A DNA stretch of 64,000 nt from Lutraria lutraria (taxonomy: Eukaryota; Mollusca; Bivalvia; Venerida; Mactridae), in assembly GCA_964023205.1 (NCBI GenBank), contig OZ026842.1, positions 11,749,407 through 11,813,406 of the forward strand, written 5' to 3'. A program made the translations under genes and the position numbers. The notes beneath the pieces were generated by a model. It saw only the letters and a program-made list of their open reading frames with translations. It did not search any database and was not told the origin of the DNA. Positions 44,551 through 56,296 of this stretch are shown here, piece by piece (within the stretch, counting starts at the first letter, position 1; every line of letters starts with the position of its first letter).

Positions 44551-46757
44551 CAAGTCAAGTCAATTTTATTTTACAGAGTCGGTTAACAAACATGTAACAC
44601 AAGCTCTATTGAGCTTTTAAACCCGACTATTGTACATGTTATAACAATTATATAAAAAATCACAGATAAACAAATTAAACATCACATTTAGACTCATATT
44701 GTGCTAAGCACAGGCTAATTATACATAAGGCATTTTAGGCACAACATTTGACTACTAATAAAATGCATATTTCAGATACGAAGAACAAAAGAAAGCATTT
44801 CTAGCAGGCTATGCGCATATAAATAATATAAGTAACATTAAAAGCATACTACCAGTGTCAATCGAGTGGATGATGATGATCCTAAAAGTTTTAAAGAGGA
44901 AATTTAAGAACTGTTAACAAACATGGAGCAAGAGCTAACAGGTAAAAACATACTAAGAAAGTGTAACATCTCATATCAGATATGAGATTTACGGATTGAC
45001 ACTGATTGTATATAGAAACTCTCCACTCTCAAATAGAACGGCAAGTAACTACATGTAGCAAATTAAACAGCACATGTGTAAAATTGTTCATAATTAATTC
45101 AACACAAAAGCATGACTAGGTAAAACAGCAATGTTAGAGCAACAATAGCATATCACATAAACTGCAGTTGACGTTAAAAGTTACAAAGCAAAGCAATATA
45201 AGCAAAAACATAGAAGAAATAAACATTCAACTAAGCACAAGCATCAACATAAGTCAGCATCTGGTGCAACACCGTGCAACTCCCAATAATTATTCATCCA
45301 TACAGTCAAATCCACATGAGGAACAGGAGCATGTTTTACCCTCCCATTTCAGGATCAAAGACTGAAAATTTGACTGTATGATGTACACGTTCTGAAAGAG
45401 TCTGGTAGGGAGTTCCATAATTTTGCAGCAGAAAACCTGAACGATTTCTTACCATACATCTCTGTTCTTAGTTGAGGTAAAACTGCAACATTGTTATATC
45501 TAAAATTATAAGACGAATTTCTTATGGTTATTAAATCATGTAAGTACACAGGACCTTGTTTACTGACAATTTTATACACTTCTAATGCAACCATTCTTAT
45601 ACGTCTGACTTGTAGAGACGGTAGTCCTGATTTTAACAAAATTTATTTGTATTGCTAGAGTAGTCAATGAAAACAAAGCGTAAAGCCCTTTCTTGAATTT
45701 TTTTCAATCTTATTGATATTTTAGCCCCAGTGAAATGCCAGACAAGTGGATGATAGTTAAAATTAGACATTATAAAAGAGTGGTACATTGTCATTCTTCC
45801 TAGTTTGCAGAGATATCTACCTATTCTTTTCATTACAATTAATTGTCTTGATGCTTTCTTGCATGTGTTAGAAATGTGACTATCAAAATTTAGCATAAAA
45901 TCAAAAGTAACACACTATTACAACTCATTATTGTAACATCACTAAAATTGGAAGAAAGGTTAAGACTGCTTGTTTTCTTTTCAACTGCTATTGCCTGAAA
46001 ATTTTCAGGGTTTGCTTTCATATGATTAATTGAGAACCAGTTAATTAATTAAATACTTTGTTCTTCTAGAGTATGGACAAGATCTTGAGGTGAGTCGCTG
46101 ACATAAGATAATGTGCTGTCATCTGCATAATTGTACAGATTTCCCTTTCCTAATAAATTAAAAAATATCATTTGTAAACATAATAAAAAGAACAGGGCCT
46201 AATATGGAACCTTGTGGAACACCCTTAAACAAGTCACGAAAACTACTAAAATTATTTCCAATATTCACACATTGTTTCCTGTTTGAAAGATAACTACTAA
46301 TAAGTGACAGGGCATTTCCAGATAAACCGTAATGTTTAAGTTAAAGTAAAGGCAAATCATGAGGTAAACAGTCAAAGGCCTTTGAGAAATCCATCAATGA
46401 GAGATCCATCAAAATAGCCACAGTATACTTGTTATTGTCTAAGGCAAGTTTCCAGTCTTCTGCAATTTTCAGAAGAGCTGAATTACATCCATACTTTGGA
46501 CGAAAAACACTCAAAGGAGGGTTAAAAATAGATTCAAAATGTTGTATTAGTTGACTGTACATGGCTCTCTCAAAGATCGTTGACATAACAGGAAGAAGAC
46601 TAACATGTTTATATATAATTTCCTTTGTCCAAGGTACTATTTTTCTTATAAATGGGAACAACTTGAGCAGTTTTCATACTATCATGAAAAACACTGGATT
46701 CAAAAGATTTGTTAACTAGAGCTTTTAAAGGTTCACAGATGGAAAGATTTGCTAATT
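44551..46757 (-). mobile_element. 5'-truncated LINE (CR1/L2/Jockey-like) abutting a satellite
   Basis: The 3' end on the minus strand is CTGTAAAATAAAATTGACTT plus GACTTG, a short-repeat tail. A UTR of about 0.8 kb follows upstream to the coding part at 45355-46757. The body ends directly at the 40-bp satellite (46757). The two share CGTCGT at the junction. No target-site duplication can be checked because the 5' side is satellite. Confidence 0.75.
45355..46757 (-). pseudogene. LINE reverse transcriptase, C-terminal two-thirds, broken
   Basis: Reading the minus strand: SLLPVMSTIFERAMYSQLIQ and SVFRPKYGCNSALLKI (about 46500-46610), the motif A region DFSKAFDCLPHD (about 46370), GVPQGSILGPVLF (about 46200), the catalytic YNYADDSTLSYVSD (about 46100-46135), then LNFDSHISNTCKKASRQL, ERALRFVF and the C-terminal ALEVYKIVSKQGPVYLHDL, SFRFSAAKLWNSLPDSFRT to a natural stop at 45355. 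A 15-bp tandem duplication just before motif A gives MDLSLMDFSKAFD. An in-frame TAA near 46054 and frameshifts near 45640, 45900 and 46340 separate the pieces. The enzyme would copy LINE RNA into the target site; this copy cannot. Confidence 0.8.
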
Positions 46758-49700
46758 TCGTCGTGAAAATAACACGTCGTTTTATTTACTAACGGTGTTG
46801 TCGTAAGAATGGCAAGTCGTTTTATTAACTAACGGTGTTGTCGTAAGAATGGCACGTCGTTTTATTAACTAACGGTGTTGTCGTAAGAATGGCAAGTCGT
46901 TTTATTAACTAACGGTGTTGTCGTAAGAATAACACTTCGTTTTATTTACTAACGGTGTTGTCGTAAGAATGGCACGTCGTTTTATTTACTAACGGTGTCG
47001 TCGTAAGAATAACACTTCGTTTTATTTACTAACGGTGTTGTCGTAAGAATAACACTTCGTTTTATTTACTAACGGCGTTGTCGTAAGAATGGCACGTCGT
47101 TTTATTTACTAACGGTGTCGTCCTGAAAATAACACGTCGTTTTATTTACTAACGGTGTCGTCATAAGAATAACACTTTATTTTATTTACTAACGGTGTTA
47201 TCGTAAGAATGGCACGTCGTTTTATTTACTAACGGTGTCGTCGTAAGAATAACACTTCGTTTCATTTACTAACGGTGTCGTCGTGAAAATAACACGTCGT
47301 TTTATTTACTAACGGTGTTGTCGTAAGAATAACACTTCGTTTTATTTACTAACGGTGTTGTCGTAAGAATGGCACGTCGTTTTATTTACTAACGGTGTCG
47401 TCGTAAGAATAACACTTCGTTTTATTTACTAACGGTGTTGTCGTAAGAATAACACTTCGTTTTATTTACTAACGGTGTTGTCGTAAGAATGGCACGTCGT
47501 TTTATTTACTAACGGTGTCGTCCTGAAAATAACACGTCGTTTTATTTACTAACGGTGTCGTCATAAGAATAACACTTTATTTTATTTACTAACGGTGTTA
47601 TCGTAAGAATGGCACGCCGTTTTATTTACTAACGGTGTCGTCGTAAGAATAACACTTCGTTTTATTTACTAACGGTGTCGTCGTGAAAATAACACGTCGT
47701 TTTATTTACTAACGGTGTCGTCGTAAGAATAACACTTCGTTTTATTTATTAACGGTGTTGTCGTAAGAATGGCACGTCGTTTTATTTACTAACGGTGTCG
47801 TCATGAAAATAACACGTCGTTTTATTTACTAACGGTGTCGTCGTAAGAATAACAGTTCGTTTTATTTACTAACGGTGTCGTCGTAAGAATAACACTTCGT
47901 TTTATTTACTAACGGTGTTGTCGTAAGAATAACACTTCGTTTTATTTACTAACGGTGTTGTCGTAAGAATGGCACGTCGTTTTATTTACTAACGGTGTCG
48001 TCGTAAGAATAACACTTCGTTTTATTTACTAACGGTGTTGTCGTAAGAATGGCACGTCGTTTTATTTACTAACGGTGTCGTCGTAAGAATAACACGTCGT
48101 TTTATTAACTAACGATGTCGTCGTGAAAATAGCACGTCGTTTTATTTACTAGCGGTGTCGTCGTAAGAATAACACTTCGTTTTATTTACTAACGGTGTTG
48201 TCGTAAGAATAACACTTCGTTTTATTTACTAACGGTGTTGTCGTAAGAATAGCACGTCGTTTTATTTACTAACGGTGTCGTCGTGAAAATAGCACGTCGT
48301 TTTATTTACTAACGGTGTCGTCGTGAAAATAACACATCGTTTTATTTACTAACGGTGTTGTCGTAAGAATAACACTTCGTTTTATTTACTAACGGTGTTG
48401 TCGTAAGAATAACACTTCGTTTTATTTACTAACGGTGTTGTCGTAAGAATAGCACGTCGTTTTATTTACTAACGGTGTCGTCGTGAAAATAGCACGTCGT
48501 TTTATTTACTAACGGTGTCGTCGTGAAAATAACACATCGTTTTATTTACTAACGGTGTTGTCGTAAGAATAACACTTCGTTTTATTTACTAACGGTGTTG
48601 TCGTAAGAATAACACTTCGTTTTATTTACTAACGGTGTTGTCGTAAGAATGGCACGTCGTTTTATTTACTTACGGTGTCGTCGTAAGAATAACACTTCGT
48701 TTTATTTACTAACGGTGTCGTCGTAAGAATAACACTTCGTTTTATTTACTAACGGTGTCATCGTAAGAATAACACTTCGTTTTATTTACTAACGGTGTCG
48801 TCGTAAGAATAACACGTCGTTTTATTAACTAACGATGTCGTCGTGAAAATAGCACGTCGTTTTATTTACTAGCGGTGTCGTCGTAAGAATAACACTTCGT
48901 TTTATTTACTAACGGTGTTGTCGTAAGAATAACAGTTCGTTTTATTTACTAACGGTGTTGTCGTAAGAATGGCACGTCGTTTTATTTACTAACGGTGTCG
49001 TCGTGAAAATAACACGTCGTTTTATTTACTAACGGTGTTGTCGTAAGAATGGTACGTCGTTTTATTTACTGGCGGTGTCGTCGTGAAAATAACACGTCGT
49101 TTTATTTACTAACGGTGTTGTCGTAAGAATAGCACGTCGTTTTATTTACTAACGGTGTCGTCGTGAAAATAGCACGTCGTTTTATTTACTAACGGTGTCG
49201 TCGTGAAAATAACACATCGTTTTATTTACTAACGGTGTTGTCGTAAGAATAACACTTCGTTTTATTTACTAACGGTGTTGTCGTAAGAATAACACTTCGT
49301 TTTATTTACTAACGGTGTTGTCGTAAGAATGGCACGTCGTTTTATTTACTTACGGTGTCGTCGTAAGAATAACACTTCGTTTTATTTACTAACGGTGTCG
49401 TCGTAAGAATAACAGTTCGTTTTATTTACTAACGGTGTTGTCGTAAGAATGGCACGTCGTTTTATTTACTAACGGTGTCGTCGTGAAAATAACACGTCGT
49501 TTTATTTACTAACGGTGTTGTCGTAAGAATGGCACGTCGTTTTATTTACTGGCGGTGTCGTCGTGAAAATAACACGTCGTTTTATTTACTAACGGTGTTG
49601 TCGTAAGAATGGCACGTCGTTTTATCTACTAACGGTGTCGTCGTAAGAATGGCACGTCGTTTTATTTACTAACGGTGTCGTCGTGAAAAAACACTTCGTT

Positions 49701-49776
49701 TTATTTACTAACGGTGTTGTCGTAAGAATAACAGTTCGTTTTATTTACTAACGGTGTCGTAAGAATAGCACGACAC
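46757..49776 (+). repeat. 40-bp satellite array, about 75 copies with higher-order structure
   Basis: The unit is TTTATTTACTAACGGTGTTG then TCGTAAGAATAACACTTCGT, with variants GGCACGTCGT, TCGTGAAAAT and TTTATTAACT. The variant order repeats at long range: a stretch with CCTGAAAAT and TTTATTTTATT near 47110-47200 recurs 400 bp later, and AGCACGTCGT variants near 48240 recur 200 bp later. The first units (46800-46910) carry TTTATTAACT; the last are shortened (AACGGTGTCGTAAGAATAGC). Nearly invariant 40-bp phase for 3 kb. Confidence 0.92.
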
Positions 49777-50829
49777 AAACTAAAAAACAAAGGCGTATGT
49801 GCAACCCTAACAAAAGAATCGCTATACACCTGATCATGAATTGATAACAATGTCGTAATTTTAACACCTTATATACCACTGTGCTAATGCTTAAAACATG
49901 GTTAGAATATGTAAATTTATGCTAAATGTATGTCTAATAAATCTATTTTGGTGTTTATTGTAATGTATTTTCATGGGCTGGTTGATGTTAAATAATAAAT
50001 AGTACCTTTTTTATTTGAGTAACAAAATGCGGAACAATTTAGTAGATATACACTAAAAACTAAAAACATGCTTTAATTTACGTCCACATTGTAATATTTG
50101 AGCCCCGGGGGTTAACGCAATCTATACAATACCATATAACCGTATACCGTATAACTGTGTCACACCTTCATACAACTAACTTAACAAAAAACCCTCTTAA
50201 ACTTAAAAACTTTATTTTATGTTAATACAATTTGGACTTAATGATAATAATCATGTGTCTAAATGTTTCATGTTACACATTTTTTTCTGTTTAAGTCACA
50301 ATTAGTTTTTGTTGCATTTTTTAAAGCATTATTTGGCATAATTTAAACAACAAGAAATGTCGATTTTTACTTACATGTGGACAAATCAGTTTGGTTTATT
50401 TTATATACCCTATATACTCGTATAAGATTTGAAGAATACAAGGATAAAATTTGACACGCACCATTCTCATTGTTTATTTTCTTCTGAGCAATACCAAAAA
50501 TCTAAATCATGGAAACACAGCAAAAACAAAACAAAATATTTTATTTCACTGAACTACTAGTTACAAGTTCTTAAAATATAGTGTCCGTTGATGACTGTCT
50601 ATCATTTTCATTGTTATTGTACACTTATTTCGATCTATGAGTGAAATTACGTCTTCATTGTTAATCTACACAGACTCTAACTCTGGAGATGTTAAATGAT
50701 GGACCTGATGCTTTAACTAGAGGAGCACTCGATATCTGGGGTTAGTAAGAGTTTAATTAACATTGATCATTTTGTTGTCCTCGATTGATCAACTAGTCGC
50801 TTGGTTCAGTTTGTTGTTTAGTTTAAAGC
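49777..50829. other. AT-rich intergenic region, no gene recognised
   Basis: No ORF, RNA gene or repeat is seen. Contains GAGCCCCGGGGGTTAACG near 50100 as an isolated GC-rich spot. Confidence 0.4.
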
Positions 50830-50951
50830 ACATGTGCCGGGCGCGTAGCCATCCCGCCCACTTAGCCCCATTTGACTTTCACAGAATTTCGGGAATTCTG
50901 GGAAAGTCAGATGGGCTTAGTGGGCGATGTGGCTACGCGCCCAGCACATGT
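50830..50951. repeat. 122-bp near-perfect GC-rich inverted repeat
   Basis: ACATGTGCCGGGCGCGTAGC, CATCCCGCCCACTTAGCC and CCATTTGACTTTC are mirrored in reverse complement to ACATGT at 50946-50951. Stem about 50 bp with few mismatches around an AGAATTTCGGGAATTCTG centre that is itself palindromic. Much richer in GC than the surroundings. The 65-codon ORF through it is a by-product. Confidence 0.8.
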
Positions 50952-51414
50952 AGTTCATAGTCCTGTTCTAAATTTTGAATAACCATTGAGGTACCCGATC
51001 TTTATAAATAGTGACATTCAAACATAATACATGTAGATTGATTTACTTTGAACCATGCAACATTTTGAAATGTTGGACCTTGGTCAGTTATATTTGACTT
51101 TAATATATCATAAAAGGGAAGTTATGTTACTATGGCACTCTCCCTGTTCTGTGATTATAAAGCATTCGAATGTCTGAATTATCAAAAAGAACTTTTTGTT
51201 CCGCCTTGTAACAGTCACTATATACATTATGTTTACTTGTTACTGACATTAGATACAAGCAAGAAAAACTATATAATAATAATATCACATTAACACTCTA
51301 TCTGTAGGAATGTATGTTTAGTTCCCGCCTACAGTCTATTCAAACTGGTATGGAGGCATTAACAGATTTCCGTCTAAACTGCTTCCTTCTTGACATCTCC
51401 TGTACGGGTGACAA
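50952..51414. other. Intergenic, no gene recognised
   Basis: A weak exon-like stretch at about 51308-51408 (CTGTAG| .. TACGG|GTGACA) has stops in the frames checked. Confidence 0.3.
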
Positions 51415-51685
51415 GATAAACTTCACAACAAATCAAGAACAATACTCCAGAATGCATAAAATAATGTCAGTTTGTTGTTTGAACGTTAATTAAATGAAAA
51501 TATATGATTTTTCCAAAAAAGATTTTTTTGTGCGTGAAATTAGATGCTGCTAGCTGCCAGCGGCTAATTTCACAGTGAAGAAAAAATGAAAATCATATAT
51601 TTTCAGTTAATTTATGTCCAAACAACAGACTGACATTATTTTATGCATTCTGAAGTATTTTTCTTGATTTGTTGTGAAGTTTAAA
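51415..51685. repeat. Palindrome of the 183-bp repeat unit
   Basis: Left arm 51415-51540 is the reverse complement of right arm 51560-51685: ATGCATAAAATAATGTCAGT pairs with ACTGACATTATTTTATGCAT, and GAAAATATATGATTTT with AAAATCATATATTTTC. The centre contains CTGCTAGCTGCCAGCGGC. Confidence 0.75.
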
Positions 51686-52095
51686 CGTAGAAATATAGAT
51701 TACGCTGTTACGCTGCTGGGCTGTCAACTTCACGCTGCTAGCAGCTGCTAATTCCACATTGAAAAAAAAATGAAATCATATATTTTCAGTTAATTAATTG
51801 TTAAACAACAGACTGACATTATTTTATGCATTCTTAAGTATTTAGCTCGATTTGTTGCGAAGTTTATCTGTAGAAATATAGATTACGCTGTTACGCTGCT
51901 AGGCTGCCAACTTCACGCTGCTAGCAGCGGCTAATTTCACATTGAAAAAAAATGAAATTATATATTTTCTGTTAATTAATGTTTAAACAACAGACTGACA
52001 TTATTTTATGCATTCTGAAGTATTTAGCTCGATTTGTTGTGAAGTTTATCTGTATAAATATATATTACGCTGGGCTGCCAACTTCACAAAAAGAA
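51540..52095 (+). repeat. 183-bp tandem repeat, about three units
   Basis: TTTTC.GTTAATT recurs at about 51600, 51783 and 51965. Each unit carries CAACAGACTGACATTATTTT, ATGCATTCT.AAGTATTT, GATTTGTTG.GAAGTTTA and a GCTGCTAGCAGCGGCTAATT segment. Confidence 0.75.
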
Positions 52096-52376
52096 ACAAA
52101 AAATGAAAAAATGTGTAAGTTCTCATCTAATGAACGTTAAAGGAATAAAATCGAATTATATCATCGATTCGTAAGTGTTTAGCAGGATTTCATGTGCATT
52201 TTATATGTCTGACTATAATAGTCCGCTATGCGGCCGCTACACTGCCAAATTCACAAAATCGATAAAAATCGTATTTTTTCTTCTAATAAACATGACAGCA
52301 ACATAATGTTATTACTTCATGCGTTTTTACGTTTATGCATGATTTGTGGTGCAGTTTTACTGTAGAAATATATTAA

Positions 52377-52452
52377 GCTGCTGGGCTGCTAGGCTGCTGG
52401 GCTGCTAACTTCACGCTGCTGGGCTGCTAGGCTGCTGGGCTGCTAACTTCAT
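52377..52452 (+). repeat. Two 38-bp units of (GCTGCTGGGCTGCTAG)-type repeat
   Basis: GCTGCTGGGCTGCTAGGCTG plus CTGGGCTGCTAACTTCA(C/T) occurs twice in direct succession. Each unit is made of smaller CTGCTGGG/CTGCTAG steps, an expansion of a motif found in the 183-bp repeat. Confidence 0.8.
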
Positions 52453-53825
52453 GCTGCTGTGATATGTTATGATAGGAGGGGTAGTGGGCGGAATATATGT
52501 GACGGTTTGGTTGAAGACCATTCGTCCTCTGATAACTCCTGTCGAGATCTTGGCAGTTAAAGAAAGATCTTAAACCCTTCAGGATTCTGTAAAAAATATC
52601 ATACATGTATTTCATGTTTTTTTTTCTGTTCCATCGGTATTACTTGCGTATTGATCGAGTTTAAAAATGAAACATTGTAGGTTTCTTTTAATTGACGTGT
52701 TCAAACTTATTGCTCCGGTCTCAGATGCGTATGTGCATGAGCATTAAGTAAGGACATTATTAGTCCTGCTTTAGGCTATGAAAAAATCCTGTGCAGTGCT
52801 GTTTGATCAAACGAATTTGGACAGGGTGGAAAAACTGATTTCTTTTACTTAATTATAAACATATATTTCGTTTCATGCACATACGATTCAGTATTTCCGT
52901 TTATTGGATTTGACTGTTTTGAGTCGGTGCCAAAAATAATGTCCTTCAGACTCTTTAAAATCTGGTAGGTAAGGGAGGTAATACACCCCTACCTGAAATA
53001 TTCGTAATACTTGAAGTTATCTCCCTTTATACTGTAACACAAAATATTATTGAAGTGCGGAGGTTGGTGTGTGATATTCATTATACTGTGGTTCTTTTAT
53101 TTAAGCAAACTGTAGAAACATTATGGCATGATATCGTTTAGTATATAATGTTAACTAACGTATCAACGAAAACATCGACCTCGTGCACATGTCATTGGAA
53201 ACTGATCGCTAGTTAAGCTTCCATAGCCGTCACTCGCTCGGTGAGCATGCATTTTCACGCGGACCAATGTAATTACGTTTTGTATACTAGTACCCGCCAT
53301 GCAGTTATTAAACAAGTTCCCGTTCCCTGTTGCAGTGCAAGTCTATGTAAGTTCAGTTTCCATGAGTACTTTCAGTACTTTGATATAGTTTTCGCTGACT
53401 CAATTAGCATAAATATCATGAACGGTATATGCTATTTTCGTCTTTACGATCTGTGTAAATTCAGAGAAAATGAAACCGGCGAAAACAATCATTACTAATA
53501 CATATGTATCTATTTTGCATATTTCTCAGTAATGATGAAATTTGTGAGAAAAAGTCTATCTATATTTAGTGATAAATAGCACTGATTTATAATGTGGCCT
53601 CGTGCGGGGTGAAGGGTACAAAAACTATGCCGTCTACAAAAGCAAACATTTTATTGGTTCTATGATGGTACCAAACGTCTTGGTATAATCAGCTCTAACA
53701 ATACCATGTATGTTTTATGAGAAAAGAATGCATGTAAATGTTGTACCTTTTGGTATTGTTCCCGTGGGAAAGACAAACTGTTCGCTTTATTTACAAGTTG
53801 TGCTCATTCGGTGGGCTTTGTGTTC
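52453..53825. other. Intergenic, no gene recognised
   Basis: The 85-codon ORF at 53241-53498 has a balanced composition and several Cys but no recognised motif; it may be chance. No repeats are seen. Confidence 0.3.
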
Positions 53826-53890
53826 TAAAAAACAATGAAGGTTTTTAAACGACGACCTTTATCACAGGGCGGCCTTTATTCGGAGGTGAC
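53826..53890. mobile_element. Fragment of the 'ggcctttatt' MITE family
   Basis: ACGACGACCTTTATCACAGG then GCGGCCTTTATTCGGAGG resembles internal parts of 1255-1405 (GACGACCTTTATTCGGATG). Confidence 0.5.
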
Positions 53891-54046
53891 AGCTATTGCA
53901 TGTCTGTCTGTATTTACAGCATATTTCCTCTTGGTTTGTTCGTGTTGAATATTTATAACTATCAACATATTTCAATCATTATTTTGAGGAACTTGCACAA
54001 AATCTCAGGAACAAATGCTGGAATCAAACATTTAAGTATGGAAATA

Positions 54047-54420
54047 AAGCTTAAAGGGGCATACCCTACAACTTTGTGCATCTAGAATCTAAGCAAAATG
54101 ATGATAAATTAGAAGCTTGTAAAGAAAAAAGCCGACAAAGAAAGTTTCAGCCAAAAATTCATCCAATTAAAAATAAAATCATAAAAAATATTATTTTCCA
54201 TAAAAGGTCAGAAACTCTTTGGAATTTGTTGTACAATGTTTGGGTGGAAGTGATTTATTATTCATAGCTATTATTTTTGTGGCTAGTACCCAAACTAGTC
54301 ATTTTATTACCCAAGTTCTTCTTGCAATTATCCATTATATATTGTTTTATATATACATCTAACACATTTTTACACTTTCACAGAATGTTTGTCAGTTGTA
54401 GGGTATGCCCCTTTAAGTTT
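54047..54420. mobile_element. MITE with perfect 23-bp termini on TTAA
   Basis: The left end CTTAAAGGGGCATACCCTAC..ACT (54050-54073) and right end AGT..GTAGGGTATGCCCCTTTAA (54394-54416) are perfect complements. TTAA lies at both edges, as for piggyBac-type or related elements. The 320-bp AT-rich interior holds only a short chance ORF. Intact termini suggest a comparatively recent insertion. Confidence 0.75.
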
Positions 54421-55021
54421 GAAAATCACTATCTTCGCTGAGATACTGTCTATAAAATGATACCCCGGTGTATTACAGCGGAACAAACTGTGACAATGTG
54501 CATACGCTAGTTCTTGTTTAATAGAAGATTTAGTCTCTGTGGAATTCTGAATGCTTTGGCAACATTTTATGATCCATTTTGTAAGTCAGAACATATTGAA
54601 CTATTTGGCTTAAAATTGAAAGTAAGCATGACTTAAATTTACCCCCATGTTTCACGAACGATCTGTTTGTTGGTGTACAGTTTTGAGTCAACGTTTCCTT
54701 CAGAATGGGGCATAATTACAATGATTTTACCATCGCAATGATGGAAGGACAAGCAAATATATTCCTTTTTTTGCGTCGATATAACTACACGACTTGAATA
54801 CTAGTATAAGAACTACCCACTTGCATGCTGAATAAAATTTATTTGGGTTTACGCCGTTTTTAAACAAATTTTCAGTTATATATAATGGCCGATTCACTTA
54901 AAAAGTTGTCTTGGACAGAATTCTAACAACGATCAACTCATCCGTCCAGAAGGAACTGGTAACTGCTGCATAGGGAGGAAAATCGACATTATTGTCAAAT
55001 TTTCATGGAAGGGTATGAGAT
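54421..55021. other. Intergenic, no gene recognised
   Basis: No repeats or ORFs of note. Confidence 0.4.
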
Positions 55022-55090
55022 GCCGCGACCGGGAATCAAAACCGAATCGCCGGGTTACAAATTCAGCGCTAACCACTGGACCAAGGCGGC
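55022..55090 (-). pseudogene. tRNA-Thr(TGT)-like pseudogene or tRNA-derived SINE head
   Basis: The minus strand reads GCCGCCTTGGTCCAGTGGTT.., with an A-box-like TGGTCCAGTGG, an anticodon loop TTTGTAA (TGT, Thr) and a B-box-like GGTTTTGATTCCC, ending GGTCGCGGC. Only five or so acceptor pairs survive, and the T arm has an extra base, so it is unlikely to be a working tRNA. No SINE core follows clearly within 100 bases. Confidence 0.55.
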
Positions 55091-55757
55091 GGCCTGGCGT
55101 GCTGAAGACCTTCGAGCGATGTAATTGCATTTATAACATACTTATGACGGTATCTGTCACATGCTTCTCCATTAGGCTGCTCAATGTACATCCCCGCCGC
55201 GCAAAATTTAGTTTCTTGACTTTCAAAAGCTTCACGTGAATTCATTTACCCACAAAATCTTACGATTCTATGTCTCGCGAAGGAATGCTTATTTCTTCTC
55301 ACGAAAAAACTATTTTATATCTGGAACGTATAAAGTGTTCAATCTTAAAATGCGTTTTCATTTCGTCGCATAATTTGATTTCGTGCTTCCACTTATTAAA
55401 TTTGTTTCGTTTTTGTGTAGGTTATAATTTCTACAATATCTAATTTCCTTCTATCATTTCTCAGAAATCTCGTCAACGGAACTCGTTTGATTGTAAACTC
55501 CGGAAATTGATGCGAAAGGTCACGGAACATGCCGAGCGCAATAGCGAAACTTCGTGAATTTCCGCGAGTCACGATAGGACATTTTGTGTCTCTACGGAGA
55601 TGTCAGTTAAAGTAAATCAACATGCTATTATCAGAAATCTGGAAACAAAGACAGGATTCTGTTCTGTTTAGACAAAGAATCTTCTGCTTGATTTAACTTA
55701 TTATCAATAGACACACACAGTTCATTACATTTTGAGTAAAGGATTATATACATACAG
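55091..55757. other. Intergenic, slightly GC-richer
   Basis: The stretch 55460-55600 is richer in CG dinucleotides (CGCGAGTCACG, GAGCGCAATAGCG) than neighbours, which could mark an unmethylated or promoter region. No exon is identified. Confidence 0.3.
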
Positions 55758-55865
55758 TCAAACCGGTGTTTAAGCGACCACCACAAAATAAAGTGGTTTC
55801 ATTGGTTATTAAGTGCTTAACTACCTCGGAATAAAGGTTAACTGTCAATTAAGGCCACAATATGT
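55758..55865. mobile_element. MITE-family copy, CAGTCAAACCGGTGTTTAAG end
   Basis: Followed by CGACCACCACAAAATAAAG and GAATAAAGG..CTGTCAATTAAGGCCAC. Related to 1255-1405; the right end is not preserved. Confidence 0.5.
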
Positions 55866-56049
55866 TTTCACAATATTAGTCTTTGTTTACAGGTTACATT
55901 GTAAAATTCTAAATATGAGAATATCATGTCCGACGCATATACAGTAAAATCTCTTAATGTCCACCTTTTAGTTATTTTTCTAGTTTATTTTTGAGGATCT
56001 TATGGAAGATTGATTGTTTAGTATATTGTGAAATAAGTTTCCTCGTAAA

Positions 56050-56082
56050 ATAAAGTCTTTATTATTATCATTATTATTATTA
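56050..56082. repeat. (ATT)n microsatellite
   Basis: Follows CGTAAAATAAAGTCTTT, a polyadenylation-like sequence, as in retroelement tails. No element body is recognised. Confidence 0.5.
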
Positions 56083-56296
56083 GACCAACAGATGTCTTAT
56101 GTTGAGATTGTCACATCATCAAATTGAGAGGAAAAAAATGAGATCCTGTCCCTAAGATTATAAAACTCTCAACTTGAATCTCAAATTTGAGTTATCAATA
56201 TTCTTAAGATTACATTTATAACTTGTGAAAGACAGGACAGTTGATAGAATATCGATTTTCTCAAATAACTTAGCTATAGTATAATCTGTGCTTGCG

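Noticed and set aside
46757..49776. CRISPR-like regular repeats at 40-bp period
   Set aside because: No unique spacers: variation is scattered within units and shared in blocks.
53241..53498. 85-codon ORF with several Cys residues
   Set aside because: No motif, no clear splice sites at its edges, and no neighbouring exons; kept only as a note.
55022..55090. Functional tRNA-Thr gene
   Set aside because: The acceptor stem pairs poorly and the T arm is irregular; recorded as a tRNA-like pseudogene instead.
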